A DNA stretch of 64,000 nucleotides from Ipomoea triloba (lineage: Eukaryota; Streptophyta; Magnoliopsida; Solanales; Convolvulaceae), in NCBI RefSeq assembly GCF_003576645.1, contig NC_044919.1, positions 11,859,994-11,923,993 of the forward strand, given 5' to 3'. Position 1 is the stretch's first letter. Each line of letters starts with the position of its first letter. A program made the translations under genes and the position numbers. Shown piece after piece: positions 25,028 to 37,200 of the stretch. Below the pieces are notes generated by a model. The model had not been told where the DNA came from. It saw only the letters and a program-made list of their open reading frames with translations, and made no database searches.

Positions 25028-25332
25028 TCCACTAGTAGGAATTAACACCCACACTCACCTCCTAATTTGGGTTTATTTTCATTCAATTATTTTTTACTGT
25101 GATGTAATTTTTATAATTTTTATCTATATGTATTTTCTCTCTGTTGGGTTGAAAGTGTTGGAAAATTAACAAAAATGTCATGCGAGTAGTCATTTTGAGA
25201 CAATATTTTGATCAAGATCTGCTTTCATTGGGACCAGGTAGGTCAATGTACGTGGATTTGAATTTTCATAGTTTAGAGGTTGAATTTCATATATTTATAC
25301 ATTAAAACGGATAAGTTTAGAAAATATAGCAT
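25028..25332. other. b561 gene 3' UTR and intergenic
   Basis: Sequence after the stop, including the likely 3' UTR. No further gene is seen. Confidence 0.5.
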
Positions 25333-25445
25333 TGAAATGACTAGTATAAATATATTTCAACGTTTGAAATGACTAGTTTTGAAATGACTAGTATAAATAT
25401 ATTTCAACTTTTGAAATGACTAGTATAAATATATTTCAACGTTTT
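25333..25445. repeat. Short tandem repeat (about 35 bp)
   Basis: Three full copies and one partial copy of 'gaaatgactagtataaatat' followed by 'atttcaacgttt'. Local minisatellite. Confidence 0.8.
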
Positions 25446-25539
25446 AAGAGGTTTGGAATGTATTGTATTGTTAGAAGACTCTTTTGTGCAAGGAAAATGT
25501 AGATCTGTTCATAGCTATTTTTTTTAACTTTCTCCCAAA

Positions 25540-25712
25540 TAAAATACAAAGAGAGGCTCGAACCTATTCGGCTATCCCATTCCATGTGTTCATAGCTATT
25601 TTCTCGACCAAATAAAATACAAAGAGCCAATACTGCCTCCACTAGAGCTCGAACCTATCCCCTTCCATGTGGGGTGCAACCAAATGCCACTAGACCACAA
25701 GATTTTTGGTAT
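25540..25712 (-). mobile_element. tRNA-derived SINE-like sequence, reverse orientation
   Basis: On the minus strand, 'cttgtggtctagtggc' (A-box-like) is followed about 45 bp on by 'ggttcgagctc' (B-box-like). A second partial 'ggttcgagc' with neighbouring sequence lies further downstream on that strand, which suggests an internal duplication. This is a common look for plant SINEs. Confidence 0.5.
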
Positions 25713-26165
25713 GTTTGTCGTTTTGTTTGGTATACATTAATTGAAAATGGAAATGATTTTGGCCTCTAATTCAATTCATTGCTCATGTTTGGTGTGTTTA
25801 TTTTTTCATAATGAATAATGATTTCTTGAGAATCATCATTTGAGATCGATCACACATAATTTCTAAATTAAACTTCTTTCACTATATTAATAATTTTAAT
25901 TGAATAAGGGAACATAATATAGTTTTTAATAAAAAATAATTATTATCAAATGATATTTATTTTAGGATATGTTATTTGTATCAAAATTTTTGCACAAGCA
26001 TATATTATTTATACACATTGCTATAAATCTTATATAAATTCAATGATTAATGATTATATGTGGGTTAATAGGTCAAATAATGCCATATCAACGAGTGCAA
26101 ATGTTAATAAAAATGAACAATTATCCCTCTGTTATAAATAATAGAATTAAGTGGACATTATTATT
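25713..26165. other. AT-rich intergenic
   Basis: No gene, RNA or clear repeat recognised. Confidence 0.5.
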
Positions 26166-26410
26166 GTAACGGCCGCATTATTACCATTAAGTATAGCAGT
26201 TACACTTGTAAATTATATATATGATGTAACCCTTATGATGTTGATGAAATGAAATCCTTCCCTCTATATCTCTTGTCTATTATTTGATGCTTTACCATTA
26301 TATTGTTAATCCAAATACTGCAGCTCACCGGATAGGAGCTAATGAAGCAGGTCATTGTGCATAACCTTTCACAACACATTATCAGCACGCTCAACCCCGG
26401 TGAACGTCAG
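26166..26410 (+). mobile_element. Possible LTR end with primer-binding region
   Basis: The stretch has the composition of a Copia-type LTR end ('ccttccctctatatctcttg...') and is followed by 'acacattatcagcacgctc', similar to the region just after a 5' LTR in many plant Copia elements. No paired LTR or gag frame follows, so at most this is a remnant. Confidence 0.3.
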
Positions 26411-26829
26411 TATGCATAGCCATATTTATACAATTATACAAGACATACGAAATATACTCCCAAATATTATGTGCATATATGAATATCAACAATTGTCATT
26501 TTCTTTTCAACAAGAAAAATCATCGTTAGCAAATTGTATATATTTTTTCTCCCTTTTTCTTTCGAAAAGAAAATAAAAACAAGAACGGAGATTTAAGTTT
26601 ATTAATAAATATCATGTGCTTACGTTTTCCACTTGACATCTATCAAGTTCATCTCAATATGTTGTCTAAGTGTGGTTAGAGGTTGTTGTCCAAGAATGAG
26701 GACAACGCTACCTACATACGATGAAATTATATATGTTACATTACAATCCGTGAAAATTATATGAGATTTAATACATTTTTTATAAATTAAAATCATTAAA
26801 TTTAATAATCCAAATTTTCATTAAGCATA

Positions 26830-27670
26830 CCTCGCAGCATAAGGTTCCTCATTATTGATTAGCGGGAGTACGCCAGCCGATCGAGTGTAAAGCAGTCGTT
26901 CCCACACCCACAATTGTAACAAAATTAAGCAACCCGCAACAACTGAGTGATCGAAATATGCGGCTCGACAAAGTGCTCTATACAAGTGATAGAGCATTTA
27001 GAACCCCAACTATATTGTCCGCTAATTGTCAGATCCTCAATACAATTCGACAAGCATAATTTCACGGTATTGTGAGTTGTTTCTGCAAATAAAAACCCTC
27101 CCAAAAATAATAAAATTAACCCACGCACATATTGTTGAATTTCGTTATCATTAGCCGTGCTGAGATTAAAAGTAGCAATAGATGCTTGTACGGCGGAAAT
27201 ATTAAGAAGCGTAGGGGAATACGCGTCATCCCTAAGAGTAAAGCCTAAAAAAGTTTGAATTTGAACTAAACGGTCACCTTTGTCTTTTTCAATTTTGTCA
27301 ATTAATGGCCTACCATCAGTTTTTAGTCCTAACAAGACTTCAACGTCTTGTAAAGTAATTAATAGTTATACCTAGAACGACATATGAAATGTTGTACCTC
27401 AGGCCTCCATCGTTCAACTAGTGTAGTAATGAGATGACAATCGAGTTTCATATGTCGTAAACAAGTAATTGTAATAAAACCTGATTGACGTAACAATTCT
27501 TGTACACGGTCATTCATGCGCATGTTTCTAAACGCTCTGCGGGCATAATGCACACATGACAATTGCGCTTTATACTCTCGGTTTGCCCAAACTGACTCAG
27601 ATCGATAGTGCACTTGAAATGTTAACAAACTTGAATCCAATGGCCCGGGATGCACACAATTGCGACTCAT
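26830..27670 (-). pseudogene. Plant mobile domain (MAIN/PP7L-like) pseudogene
   Basis: Minus-strand reading gives CVHPGPLDSSLLTFQ, ELLRQSGF and LVERWRPEVQHFICR (27670 to about 27365). A frame change follows, then ITLQDVEVLLGLKTDGRPL, then QQYVRGLILLFLGGFLFAE and GQYSWGS. A second frame change near 26990 leads into LYRALCRAAYF and LQLWVWERL. These are hallmark pieces of the plant mobile domain found in MAIN-like and 'PP7 long form' proteins and in some transposons. The reading also seems to reach a donor site after about 26835. At least two frameshifts break the product, so it is probably inactive. It may be transposon-borne or a retired host copy. Confidence 0.78.
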
Positions 27671-28420
27671 TTTTTATTTCTTTTGCACAAAAAAAAATTC
27701 TCAACTGTTCACCACAATATAAATTTGCACAATAATCCTTCAAAGTCCGAAGTTTTAGATCATTCTTTCACCAATTTTACATGAATATCTTGTGTTTATA
27801 TATGTGCACTATTTAATTTTTAATTTTTTTTCCCGAGACTGACGTCGTATGTTAGTATGCCCACGTAAAGTCACGTGACTGGTCACTGTTTGAAGCGGCG
27901 GCCAGTCACGTCAAATCGACTGGCAAGACTGTCAGTGATGACAGTTTCGCATGTCCATTACAGATTTTTCGTATAGTGTTTGTTCACGAAAACAATAATT
28001 TTTTTTTTTTTTTGTGGCACGAAGTATACAAAAAATTACATCACTAAACATTAAGTCAAAATGCATAAATTTTATTCACATTTGAACTTTACAATTATTA
28101 CAATATTTATATGTCTGTACGTATTCAATCGAAAAATATATATAAAAGTCGCTATATATTTCAATTTCGTTGCGGTCACCCAAGCAACAAAATGAAACTA
28201 TTTAAAATTTATATTCCCACAACTACTTACTGCGACATACTTCTCCCAAGAGACTGAAGAGAGTAGTCATGCATTATATTTATTACTAATAGTTTCAAGT
28301 ACACTCTGCCAAACCCGGAGGAGTAGGAGTAGGAGTAACATTGGCATATTTAGCCAATTCAATCCATGTACTTGAAACTTAAAATTTCAATACTTCAAAT
28401 AAACCGCGACATATTATAAA
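27671..28420. other. Intergenic with short GC-rich motifs
   Basis: Upstream of the minus-strand pseudogene. About 27840-27960 holds repeated 'gtcacgtgactggtcac'-type motifs like those at 29930-30200. The rest is AT-rich with no gene seen. Confidence 0.5.
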
Positions 28421-28421
28421 T

Positions 28422-28485
<64 letters not shown>

Positions 28486-29391
28486 CGAGTTNNNNNNNNN
28501 NNNNNNNNNNNNNNNNNNNNNNNNNNNNNNNNNNNNNNNNNNNNNNNNNNNNNNNNNNNNNNNNNNNNNNNNNNNNNNNNNNNNNNNNNNNNNNNNNNNN
28601 NNNNNNNNNNNNNNNNNNNNNNNNNNNNNNNNNNNNNNNNNNNNNNNNNNNNNNNNNNNNNNNNNNNNNNNNNNNNNNNNNNNNNNNNNNNNNNNNNNNN
28701 NNNNNNNNNNNNNNNNNNNNNNNNNNNNNNNNNNNNNNNNNNNNNNNNNNNNNNNNNNNNNNNNNNNNNNNNNNNNNNNNNNNNNNNNNNNNNNNNNNNN
28801 NNNNNNNNNNNNNNNNNNNNNNNNNNNNNNNNNNNNNNNNNNNNNNNNNNNNNNNNNNNNNNNNNNNNNNNNNNNNNNNNNNNNNNNNNNNNNNNNNNNN
28901 NNNNNNNNNNNNNNNNNNNNNNNNNNNNNNNNNNNNNNNNNNNNNNNNNNNNNNNNNNNNNNNNNNNNNNNNNNNNNNNNNNNNNNNNNNNNNNNNNNNN
29001 NNNNNNNNNNNNNNNNNNNNNNNNNNNNNNNNNNNNNNNNNNNNNNNNNNNNNNNNNNNNNNNNNNNNNNNNNNNNNNNNNNNNNNNNNNNNNNNNNNNN
29101 NNNNNNNNNNNNNNNNNNNNNNNNNNNNNNNNNNNNNNNNNNNNNNNNNNNNNNNNNNNNNNNNNNNNNNNNNNNNNNNNNNNNNNNNNNNNNNNNNNNN
29201 NNNNNNNNNNNNNNNNNNNNNNNNNNNNNNNNNNNNNNNNNNNNNNNNNNNNNNNNNNNNNNNNNNNNNNNNNNNNNNNNNNNNNNNNNNNNNNNNNNNN
29301 NNNNNNNNNNNNNNNNNNNNNNNNNNNNNNNNNNNNNNNNNNNNNNNNNNNNNNNNNNNNNNNNNNNNNNNNNNNNNNNNNNNNNNNNNNN

Positions 29392-29453
<62 letters not shown>
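28421..29453. other. (AT)n microsatellite flanking a 900-N assembly gap
   Basis: Ns fill 28492-29391. Both sides are (TA)n runs, and similar 'gcgagtt' phrases occur on each side. The gap size is probably nominal. Open frames through the Ns and (AT)n are artefacts. Confidence 0.95.
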
Positions 29454-29455
<2 letters not shown>

Positions 29456-30850
29456 CGAGTTTTAAGTGAAGCACTGAGAAAATTCGCGAGTTTTAACTGA
29501 AGTACAATCCAACAACGTAATACCACATAATTTATACCTGCCAATCAAAAAATTCAAAAAAACAGATTATTACATATTTCTACAAATAATTACAAAGAAA
29601 TATTTCAATTGTGTGGTCAAAGAAAATTATAAATTTATTACACGTACATACTAATGTACACTTACCGCTTTTTCTTGTTCCTCCACATATTAGGACGAAA
29701 TATATAGAACATTAGATGTGTTTGAAGACCATGCTTGAAATCTTTCAACATTACGACGTCAATAAAGCTTTTAACATTAACTATTTTTGGCAATATGAAA
29801 ACATTAACTAAGGTTAAAAATGTTTGTGATCTTTGGGCAACTAATCGCTCTAATTTATAGTCCAGGGCTGATTATCATTTTTTTTTTTCAAATCTAAAGT
29901 AGCTTATCAGTCCCTGTTACCGCCTTAAAATGCGGACTGACGTGCCTGGTCAGTCCGCATGACGCCGAATGCCGCGCCGCGTCAATCCGCTGGCACACTG
30001 ACGCGGTGTAACCCTATGATGTGACCTGTCATGTAGTGACCGGTCATGTCTAGACTGTCGCCTGCGTACTGATGCGGCTTAACCCGGACCGGTCAATCCA
30101 TGATCGGTCACGTCTAGACTGACGCGGCTTAACCCTAAAACGTGATCGGTCACGTCTATACTGGGCCGAATCAGGCTCCGCGTTAGTACACATCCTAGAT
30201 GTGACCAGTTAAACTCCCGTGACTGTCTTTTAAATAATTTATGAATTTAAATTTAAATTCGAATATATGTGCGATATTTTTTGTGTTTTTTATATTTTAT
30301 ATGTTTGTCGTTATTTTTTTACATATCCGTCTATAAATAGGTCATATTACTCGTCGCTTACGATGCAATATTTCACCTTTCGTTTATCTTTCAATCCAAT
30401 ATGGTTTAAACGCCCTTATGGCTACTTTGCTTTGTTACTTTCAACATCAACATCCGGTGGTGCTCTTATCACCAGATTTTGACAGTCAAAGATTAGTTTA
30501 GTGTGCTTCACTTATAACTCGCGAAAACAAGTTGGTGCATTAGTTGGAGAGGCTGCGAGAATACAAACAATGTATTTTATGTATACAAATAATATATTTT
30601 ATTTTAGTATATTAAAAATATGTATATATATTTTTATCTATGATTCACACAAATATGTGGATCATGGTCCATAGAATAATGATTGAGTCCGGACTCTTGG
30701 GAATATTTGTTGCATTTTGGGCCTGTTCATTGAACATAAAAGATGAGGTTAATTGGGCCTGTTGTCCATATACGGCGTAATATCCAGGTCAAACTAGTAA
30801 TAGGGGCCATGACAGGAGTAGGAGGTTATGTAAATTATAAAATATATTGA
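29454..30850. other. Intergenic; GC-rich repeated motifs at 29930-30200
   Basis: About 29930-30200 is GC-rich in an AT-rich setting, with repeated 'ggtcacgtctagactg' and 'gacgcggcttaaccc' phrases and a perfect hairpin (29931-29941 with 29949-29959). The remainder is AT-rich without genes. The CSTF64 promoter must lie in the right-hand part, but no TATA box could be assigned confidently. Confidence 0.6.
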
Positions 30851-31226
30851 TGACCGAGAGTGGCACGTCCAGCGAGGCCCACCGGCTGCGAGGAGCGGAA
30901 AACGGAAGAACTCGACACGGCGCAGGCGACGTCTAAGAACCGGAGCGGCAGTCGAGGAAGAAGTAGAAGAGGTATCGTTTCCGGAGAGTCATCTTCGGTT
31001 TTCCGGCGAGGCCGATTCTCTTCCCCAACCGCCGCCATAAAGAAAGTTGGGAACTCAATTACCCTCCGATTGCCGATAATAGTTCCAGGTCAAAAGGGAA
31101 TTCTGCGGATCCTAATTCGAATTGGAGCGGGAAAGGGATGAGAGGCTTGAACGGAAAACAATAATTCGGAGGACGAAGGATGAAATTGAATCTCTTTAGC
31201 TTCTTCTGATTGTAGTTATACTGTAC
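30851..31226 (+). promoter_or_regulatory. GC-rich CSTF64 5' leader region
   Basis: Base composition rises sharply from about 30855 to 31060 just upstream of the CSTF64 start, as expected for a promoter-proximal leader. Frames are open on both strands here (+ 30860-31141, - 30835-31038) but neither resembles a known protein. They are best explained by GC-rich leader sequence. An intron inside the 5' UTR is possible. Confidence 0.4.
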
Positions 31227-34200
31227 ATGGCCAATCCTGATTCTCAACGTCGCTGTGTTTTTGGTTAGTTCTCTCTCTAGCTCCTTTGTGTTTCTATATT
31301 AGAGATGGTGATTTTGCTATTTAAACTTTCCCTTTTGGGGAACATGGGAATGGGAATGAGAGTTGAATACTTAAGTTATGTTGTGTTGCAAATGTATAAC
31401 ATTGTGTATAATATTTATAGTACTAAGGAAAGAATCAAACTTTTTGATTAATTTGCAACATCTTTGGTGGTGATATATAGTTGGGAATATACCATATGAT
31501 GCTACTGAGGAGCAGCTAGTTCAAATCTGTGAGGAGGTTGGCCCTGTTGTTTCCTTCAGGTTAGTTTCCTAGTCCATTTCGCTTCATTTTCTTAATCCAC
31601 AATCCTGAGACTTCCACTTTAGATTTTATAGTTAAGGAGAATAGCAAAGCCTTTCAATGAGTTTTTGAATTCATGAAAAAAAAAAGAATAAATTTTGTTA
31701 CACTGTGTAGATATTTAATTGCAGTCATGTTATGTACCAGCCAGATGTTTTGTGTAATGATGATCTTTCAATAGTTTATTGAATAAGAATATTATTAAGC
31801 AATTAAGGAAACTGACAGATTTTGCAAGTGCGAATTGAAAATAATTAGGTGTTTCTTGTTGTCATGTTATGAGTTATTTTACTAAGTGGCCAGGTCAGAA
31901 TCAATAATCTATAGAGCATTAGGGAATGCTTTTCTCTTCCCTCACCCCAAGGTTAATGCCATTGGAAAATTCTGAGGGTGGCATCTCTAAGACCTCTCTC
32001 TAATAAATTCCTCTGTGTCATCTAATTCTTTATGATGGAAGGGCTGCTTTCAAGAATGAAAATTGTTGTTATTCTCTATGTGGTTTCTGTATTGCTAAAT
32101 GCAATTATTGTCCAGGGATACATTTTGAATCCTTTATGCAACCAATAAAAAGCCTTTACTCATCATTTGTTTATGACTAAGGGTTGATCCCATTAACACT
32201 GAAATAGAAATGACCGTGGGAGTCCAATAACTGCACTAAATATATGCCTGAACTTTTGACTGATTTAACTGATTTATGATTCACAATCCAAGTTGTAACA
32301 AGTTTTCTAAAAGTAGTTTCTATGCATTATTATGGAGTTTCATCTTTTGTATTATTTGTTGTCAAATGCCTTTCTGGAATCTTAATTTGTACTATTTAAA
32401 GCATATGTATGATTTTCAAGAAGTGCTACGATCTTTTTGCCTTGTTTTTAGCTTTTGGTCCCTAATAGGCTAATAGTGTCATTAAGATCTGCACTACAAA
32501 CTTTTGATTGTTTATGTTTTTTCTCGTCAGGCTAGTTACTGACAGAGAAACTGGAAAGCCCAAGGGTTATGGATTCTGTGAATACAAGGATGAAGAAACT
32601 GCCCTGAGTGCTCGCCGTAATCTCCAGGGATATGAGATCAATGGTCGCCAATTAAGAGTTGATTTTGCTGAGAATGATAAAAATGCTGACAAGAATCGTG
32701 AACAAGTAAGATGTTTGGATGTCTAAAATAGATTAACTCAATTATTTTCTTGACACTGGTTTCCAGTGGACATTGTTTCTCTGTAATGATCTCTTTATGC
32801 TCTGCTTATTTGAATTTAAAATTTATTTAAAATTTTTGGAGCTTTATATTTTATGACACTCTAGGGTTGGCTATTAATATAGTAGTTGAGTAATGGTTCT
32901 ACTACTGGATGTCTGGAAATTAGAGTAATTGAATCCTACCACACATAGAATTATAGAGTGACTGTTTTTTTGCTTTGTTAGTTGATGAATTTGTATCAAT
33001 CCCATCATATTCATGATGTCCATAATGTAGGCAAGAATGTGGGATCCGCAAAACAAGGCTTTTAGCAATTTTGGTCCTTAATTTTTCAGTGTGTGCCATT
33101 TCCTCAAAAAAAAAAAAAAAAGAGTTGACTCTTTTCTTCTAGACTAGAGTTTGTCTAATATTAATTTCCTAAAAGCTTCCAAAATGCCTGTCTGTGAAAG
33201 TCTTTTTTTTTTTTGACTCTTTCCTGTTGGACATCCATCCATTTCTCAACTCTCGTGGTAGATTTGTCCCTTACACCCAGTGGATCATTACATTTTCCAG
33301 AAATGCTCTTTATATGCTATACTCTTGTACTTTACTCCAGTGAATCATTCTTTGATTTCTTGTAACACTGAATAAGACATGAAATTTAGCCATGAAATGG
33401 ATCTATGGAGTGAGAATTTTAGGGTGGCTATACTGCCTAATGATATGAACCCATTCACTTGATTGCTATGTCTTTCTTTCCTTTGGATTCTTGTTGGGAT
33501 TGGTGGTAAGAACTATTCCATTTGTATCCTTTTAATGCTAAGTCTAGACGTCTAGTGTAACCTGTTGCACTAGAATGGCTTTATTAACAACTACCCATTA
33601 AAATTTGGTCAGTCCCCTCTCTTTCTACTACAGTACTACTACAATGTTATTACTCCGAACTCCTGGGCATAGCTATTGTTTCTCATAAAATTGCTTAGTA
33701 TAGGACATTTTGTCTCCCACTATAGTCCCACCTTCTTTTTGCCTACTTGAAGGGAGGAATCTTGTTACTTGAGCAATACATAGATTCTATGGCCCTGTTT
33801 GGTAAAATGACTGTTAGCTGATAGTTATTAGCTGATTGGGTTAGAGGGTATAACTAGTTGATAAAATTAGCTGATTGTATAAAAGTGTTTGGTAAAATAG
33901 CTGCTAGCTGTTTGGTATAATTTCTTTTCTCAAAAAGCTAATTGAAAAAGTTGCTTTGAGCAGCTTTTTGAATTTTAGCATTTTGGAGTTACAAAAAACT
34001 GATTAACCAAACACTTAGGGTGTGTTTGGTAACCCGGAAAATGATTTTAGAAATCATTTTCCGGGCTTTTGGTGTTTGGCAACATCCGGAAAATGTGGTC
34101 AACGCCTCAACGGAAAACATTTTCCGTTGACCATGGAAAATGAGCTCATTTTTCCGGAAAATGACTTCCGGACAAAAAATCCGGAAGTCATTTTCCGGAA

Positions 34201-37200
34201 ACTAAAAATGGCTTCGTGCGACGTTTTTTTGTACAAAAAAATAAAATATTTCTAATCTCTAATAAATATTATTAGTTTATATATTTTTATATTTTAAATA
34301 AAATGATAAAAATATATAATTATACATTTCTACTCATTTTCTGGAAAATGAACCAAACACTCACAGACAGTTTTCCAGAGCATATCCAAACACCGAAAAT
34401 GAACTCATTTTCCAGAAGTCATTTTCCTGCTTTCCAAACACACCCTTATATTAATTTTTTAACCAAGTCAAACAACTAATAGTTATCAAATAAGCCAAAA
34501 TTGGCTGATAGGCTAACTATTTTACCAAACAGGGCCAATATCTTTTCAATTAACTTCGGAATCAAGAATGAAGACTAGTAAATTATAGACACTGATTCCC
34601 TTGTTTTCATTTCTCATACTTCAGCTTCCAATTTCCAAACATAACCTTCATGATTTTGTTTTCTTACAGGGCCGTGGTGGACCTGGTATGGTTGCAGGTG
34701 CTGGTGCGTTTCATTCTACTCTCTGTTTAAGCATTTCTTGTCCCCCACCCACCAGTATAAATTTATTATATTTCATTTCTGTTCAACTTGGAATTGCAGA
34801 TCCACAAAGACATATTGGGGGACCAGCTGCTCTTGGCAATTCAAGTTTACATCAGCCAATTGGACATGCAGTAGCTACCACTGCTGCTACTGTCATGGCT
34901 GGAGCTCTTGGAGCTGCTCAAATGGGTAGCTCACTGACGCAGACAGGTTTACATAATCAGTTTGGATCTGGCATTGATCCTTTGTCACTTTATCTTTCCA
35001 AAATGTCAAGGAGTCAGCTGTATGAAATTATTTCTGATATGAAGGTTTGTATAAAATATCGTGGTTATGGATACCTTGCTTAACACATTTTTTTACATCG
35101 CTTTGTTGGTTTTTTTGGGAACAAATAACAAATATACGAGTATACACCGTTATCATGTCACACCAATCACCCCCACCTACCAGCCTCCCACGATGTATAC
35201 CATACCTCCCCCTACCCAAATTTTCCTTACTGCACCAAATTACTTCTTGATCCTACCCACCCTAAATAACTATCTCCTATCAACTTGTCCATTCCAACCA
35301 CCACTACAAGCAAGAAAAGAAGAGTGAAAACATAAGCCTAAAAATGTTACCAAACATGCTTAGTTTTGACATTTTGGTTTGCTGAGATGAAACTAATAAA
35401 AGAAAAATATGGTCCCTTAAATGCTCAAGTCCTCTTTGGCTCTTTTCAGTCATTAAATATTTTGATTGCTTTATTTATTGCTTGATGGTATTATGGCAGG
35501 CTATAGCAACACAAAACAAGGAACAAGCTCGCCAAATATTACACACAGTTCCTAACTTATCTAAAGCAATTTTCCAGGTGGCTAATGATCTTTTGCTTTC
35601 TTTATTGCAAGATTCTACATAATCACCTATCTTTTGGAGTTATTGACAACAGAAATTTCTGCTTTAATTGTTTATTCACTAGTTTATTTGCCTTTTTTCC
35701 CCTCATCTCAAGCCTTGGATCATCTTAAAAGCGAAGAATGAAAACTATCCCTAAACATTGTAGGAAAATAGTATAGATTCCATGTCTTGACTTTTGCCAT
35801 TTTGCTAAGTCTTGATGAATTTGTGAAAATTTGAAGGTCAAAACTCCTGTCTCAGATTCCCCAACTATAAAAGAACTCATTCTTGAGTTCAAGGATTCAT
35901 TACTCATCATCTTTTTAATAAATATTTGGATTACAAAGAAATCTTCATGGTCTTCTTAAGTGCTAATAGAACCAATTCAATCTTCCCTAACTTTGGTGGT
36001 TTGCGTTTACTTGATTAAACCAAGTGATTCCTTAAATCATGCATATTTATTCAACTCCAATAAAATCTACTTTCTCATAATTGTGCAAATCCACATCAAA
36101 ATCATCTATTTTTTTTTTCTTTCAAAAAAAAAACTTTTGAAAGAAGCAAACTACTACTAGTAATAGGATTCATAACAATACTAAAAAGAATCGCAATCTT
36201 TCCAGGCTTCTAAATCTGTGAAAACCTAAGGGTCAATGCTCCTTTATGTTCTTCCCCTTGTCTAGCTAGATCAAATGCAAAAAATCAAATGTATTTTTTT
36301 CATATGCTACGCTGCTTTTTTGGAAATTGATCTGTGTTTCCACTTTACATTATGGTGCCTTGAAATTCCTTTCACAGTTGGTAATGTAAAAATACTTCAA
36401 AATTTTTCATTGGTCTGCATGTCTATTGGCAGTATGACCAGCTTACAATCATTATTACTTGTATGAGTGTGTTCTACTGTTCTTATATGGCTTCGGCATA
36501 GTCATTTTGTGTGTTTTCACATCCTTAGCAAGTTTGTCTCTTACTTGCAGGCACAACTAATGCTGGGATTGGTTACTCCTCAAATGGTTTGTTCTGTCGA
36601 ATCTCTGTTGTATTTTATTGGCTGAACTTTCCTTTTTTTTTCCTTTTTGTTTGCTATAACTTTTTTACCCTGGACATGTGGTTACTATCACACTGTATTT
36701 ACTGATCTTTCAAATTTGCAGTTACAGATGCCTAATATTCGGCAGTCCTCTGTTCCTCCACCTCATTCCATATTGCCAGACAGTCATCGCAATCAACAGC
36801 TTGCAGTTCGAACACTCCCTGGGATACCTCCCCCTCACAGTTCTTTGGCCCAGACACGACCTCAGGTTCAGCTTCCACAATCAGCTGAAAACAACATTTT
36901 GCAGCATGGGCGATTGCCAATACATTCTGGAGTTCAAGCTATTCCATCTATTCGCCCACAGGGTAATTTGACTGCTACCCTGCCGATTCAAGTTGGCACT
37001 TCCACTTCCTCTTCTTTGAAGCAGCAAATGCATCATCCTTTGTTACCTCAAGCAGGGCTTGTTCCTTCTGCTAATTTGGCATATACTAGTCAACCTGCTG
37101 CACCAAATGCTGCACTCCAGCCTTCATTGGCATGCCCACCAGCAACAGAAAAAGTTTTTCAGGTAACAATCTTAACCTGTCAGTGTATACATCAACTTGG

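Noticed and set aside
28395..29544. Long open frames (about 360-376 aa) on both strands
   Set aside because: They consist of (AT)n-encoded Tyr-Ile repeats and Ns, so they are assembly-gap artefacts.
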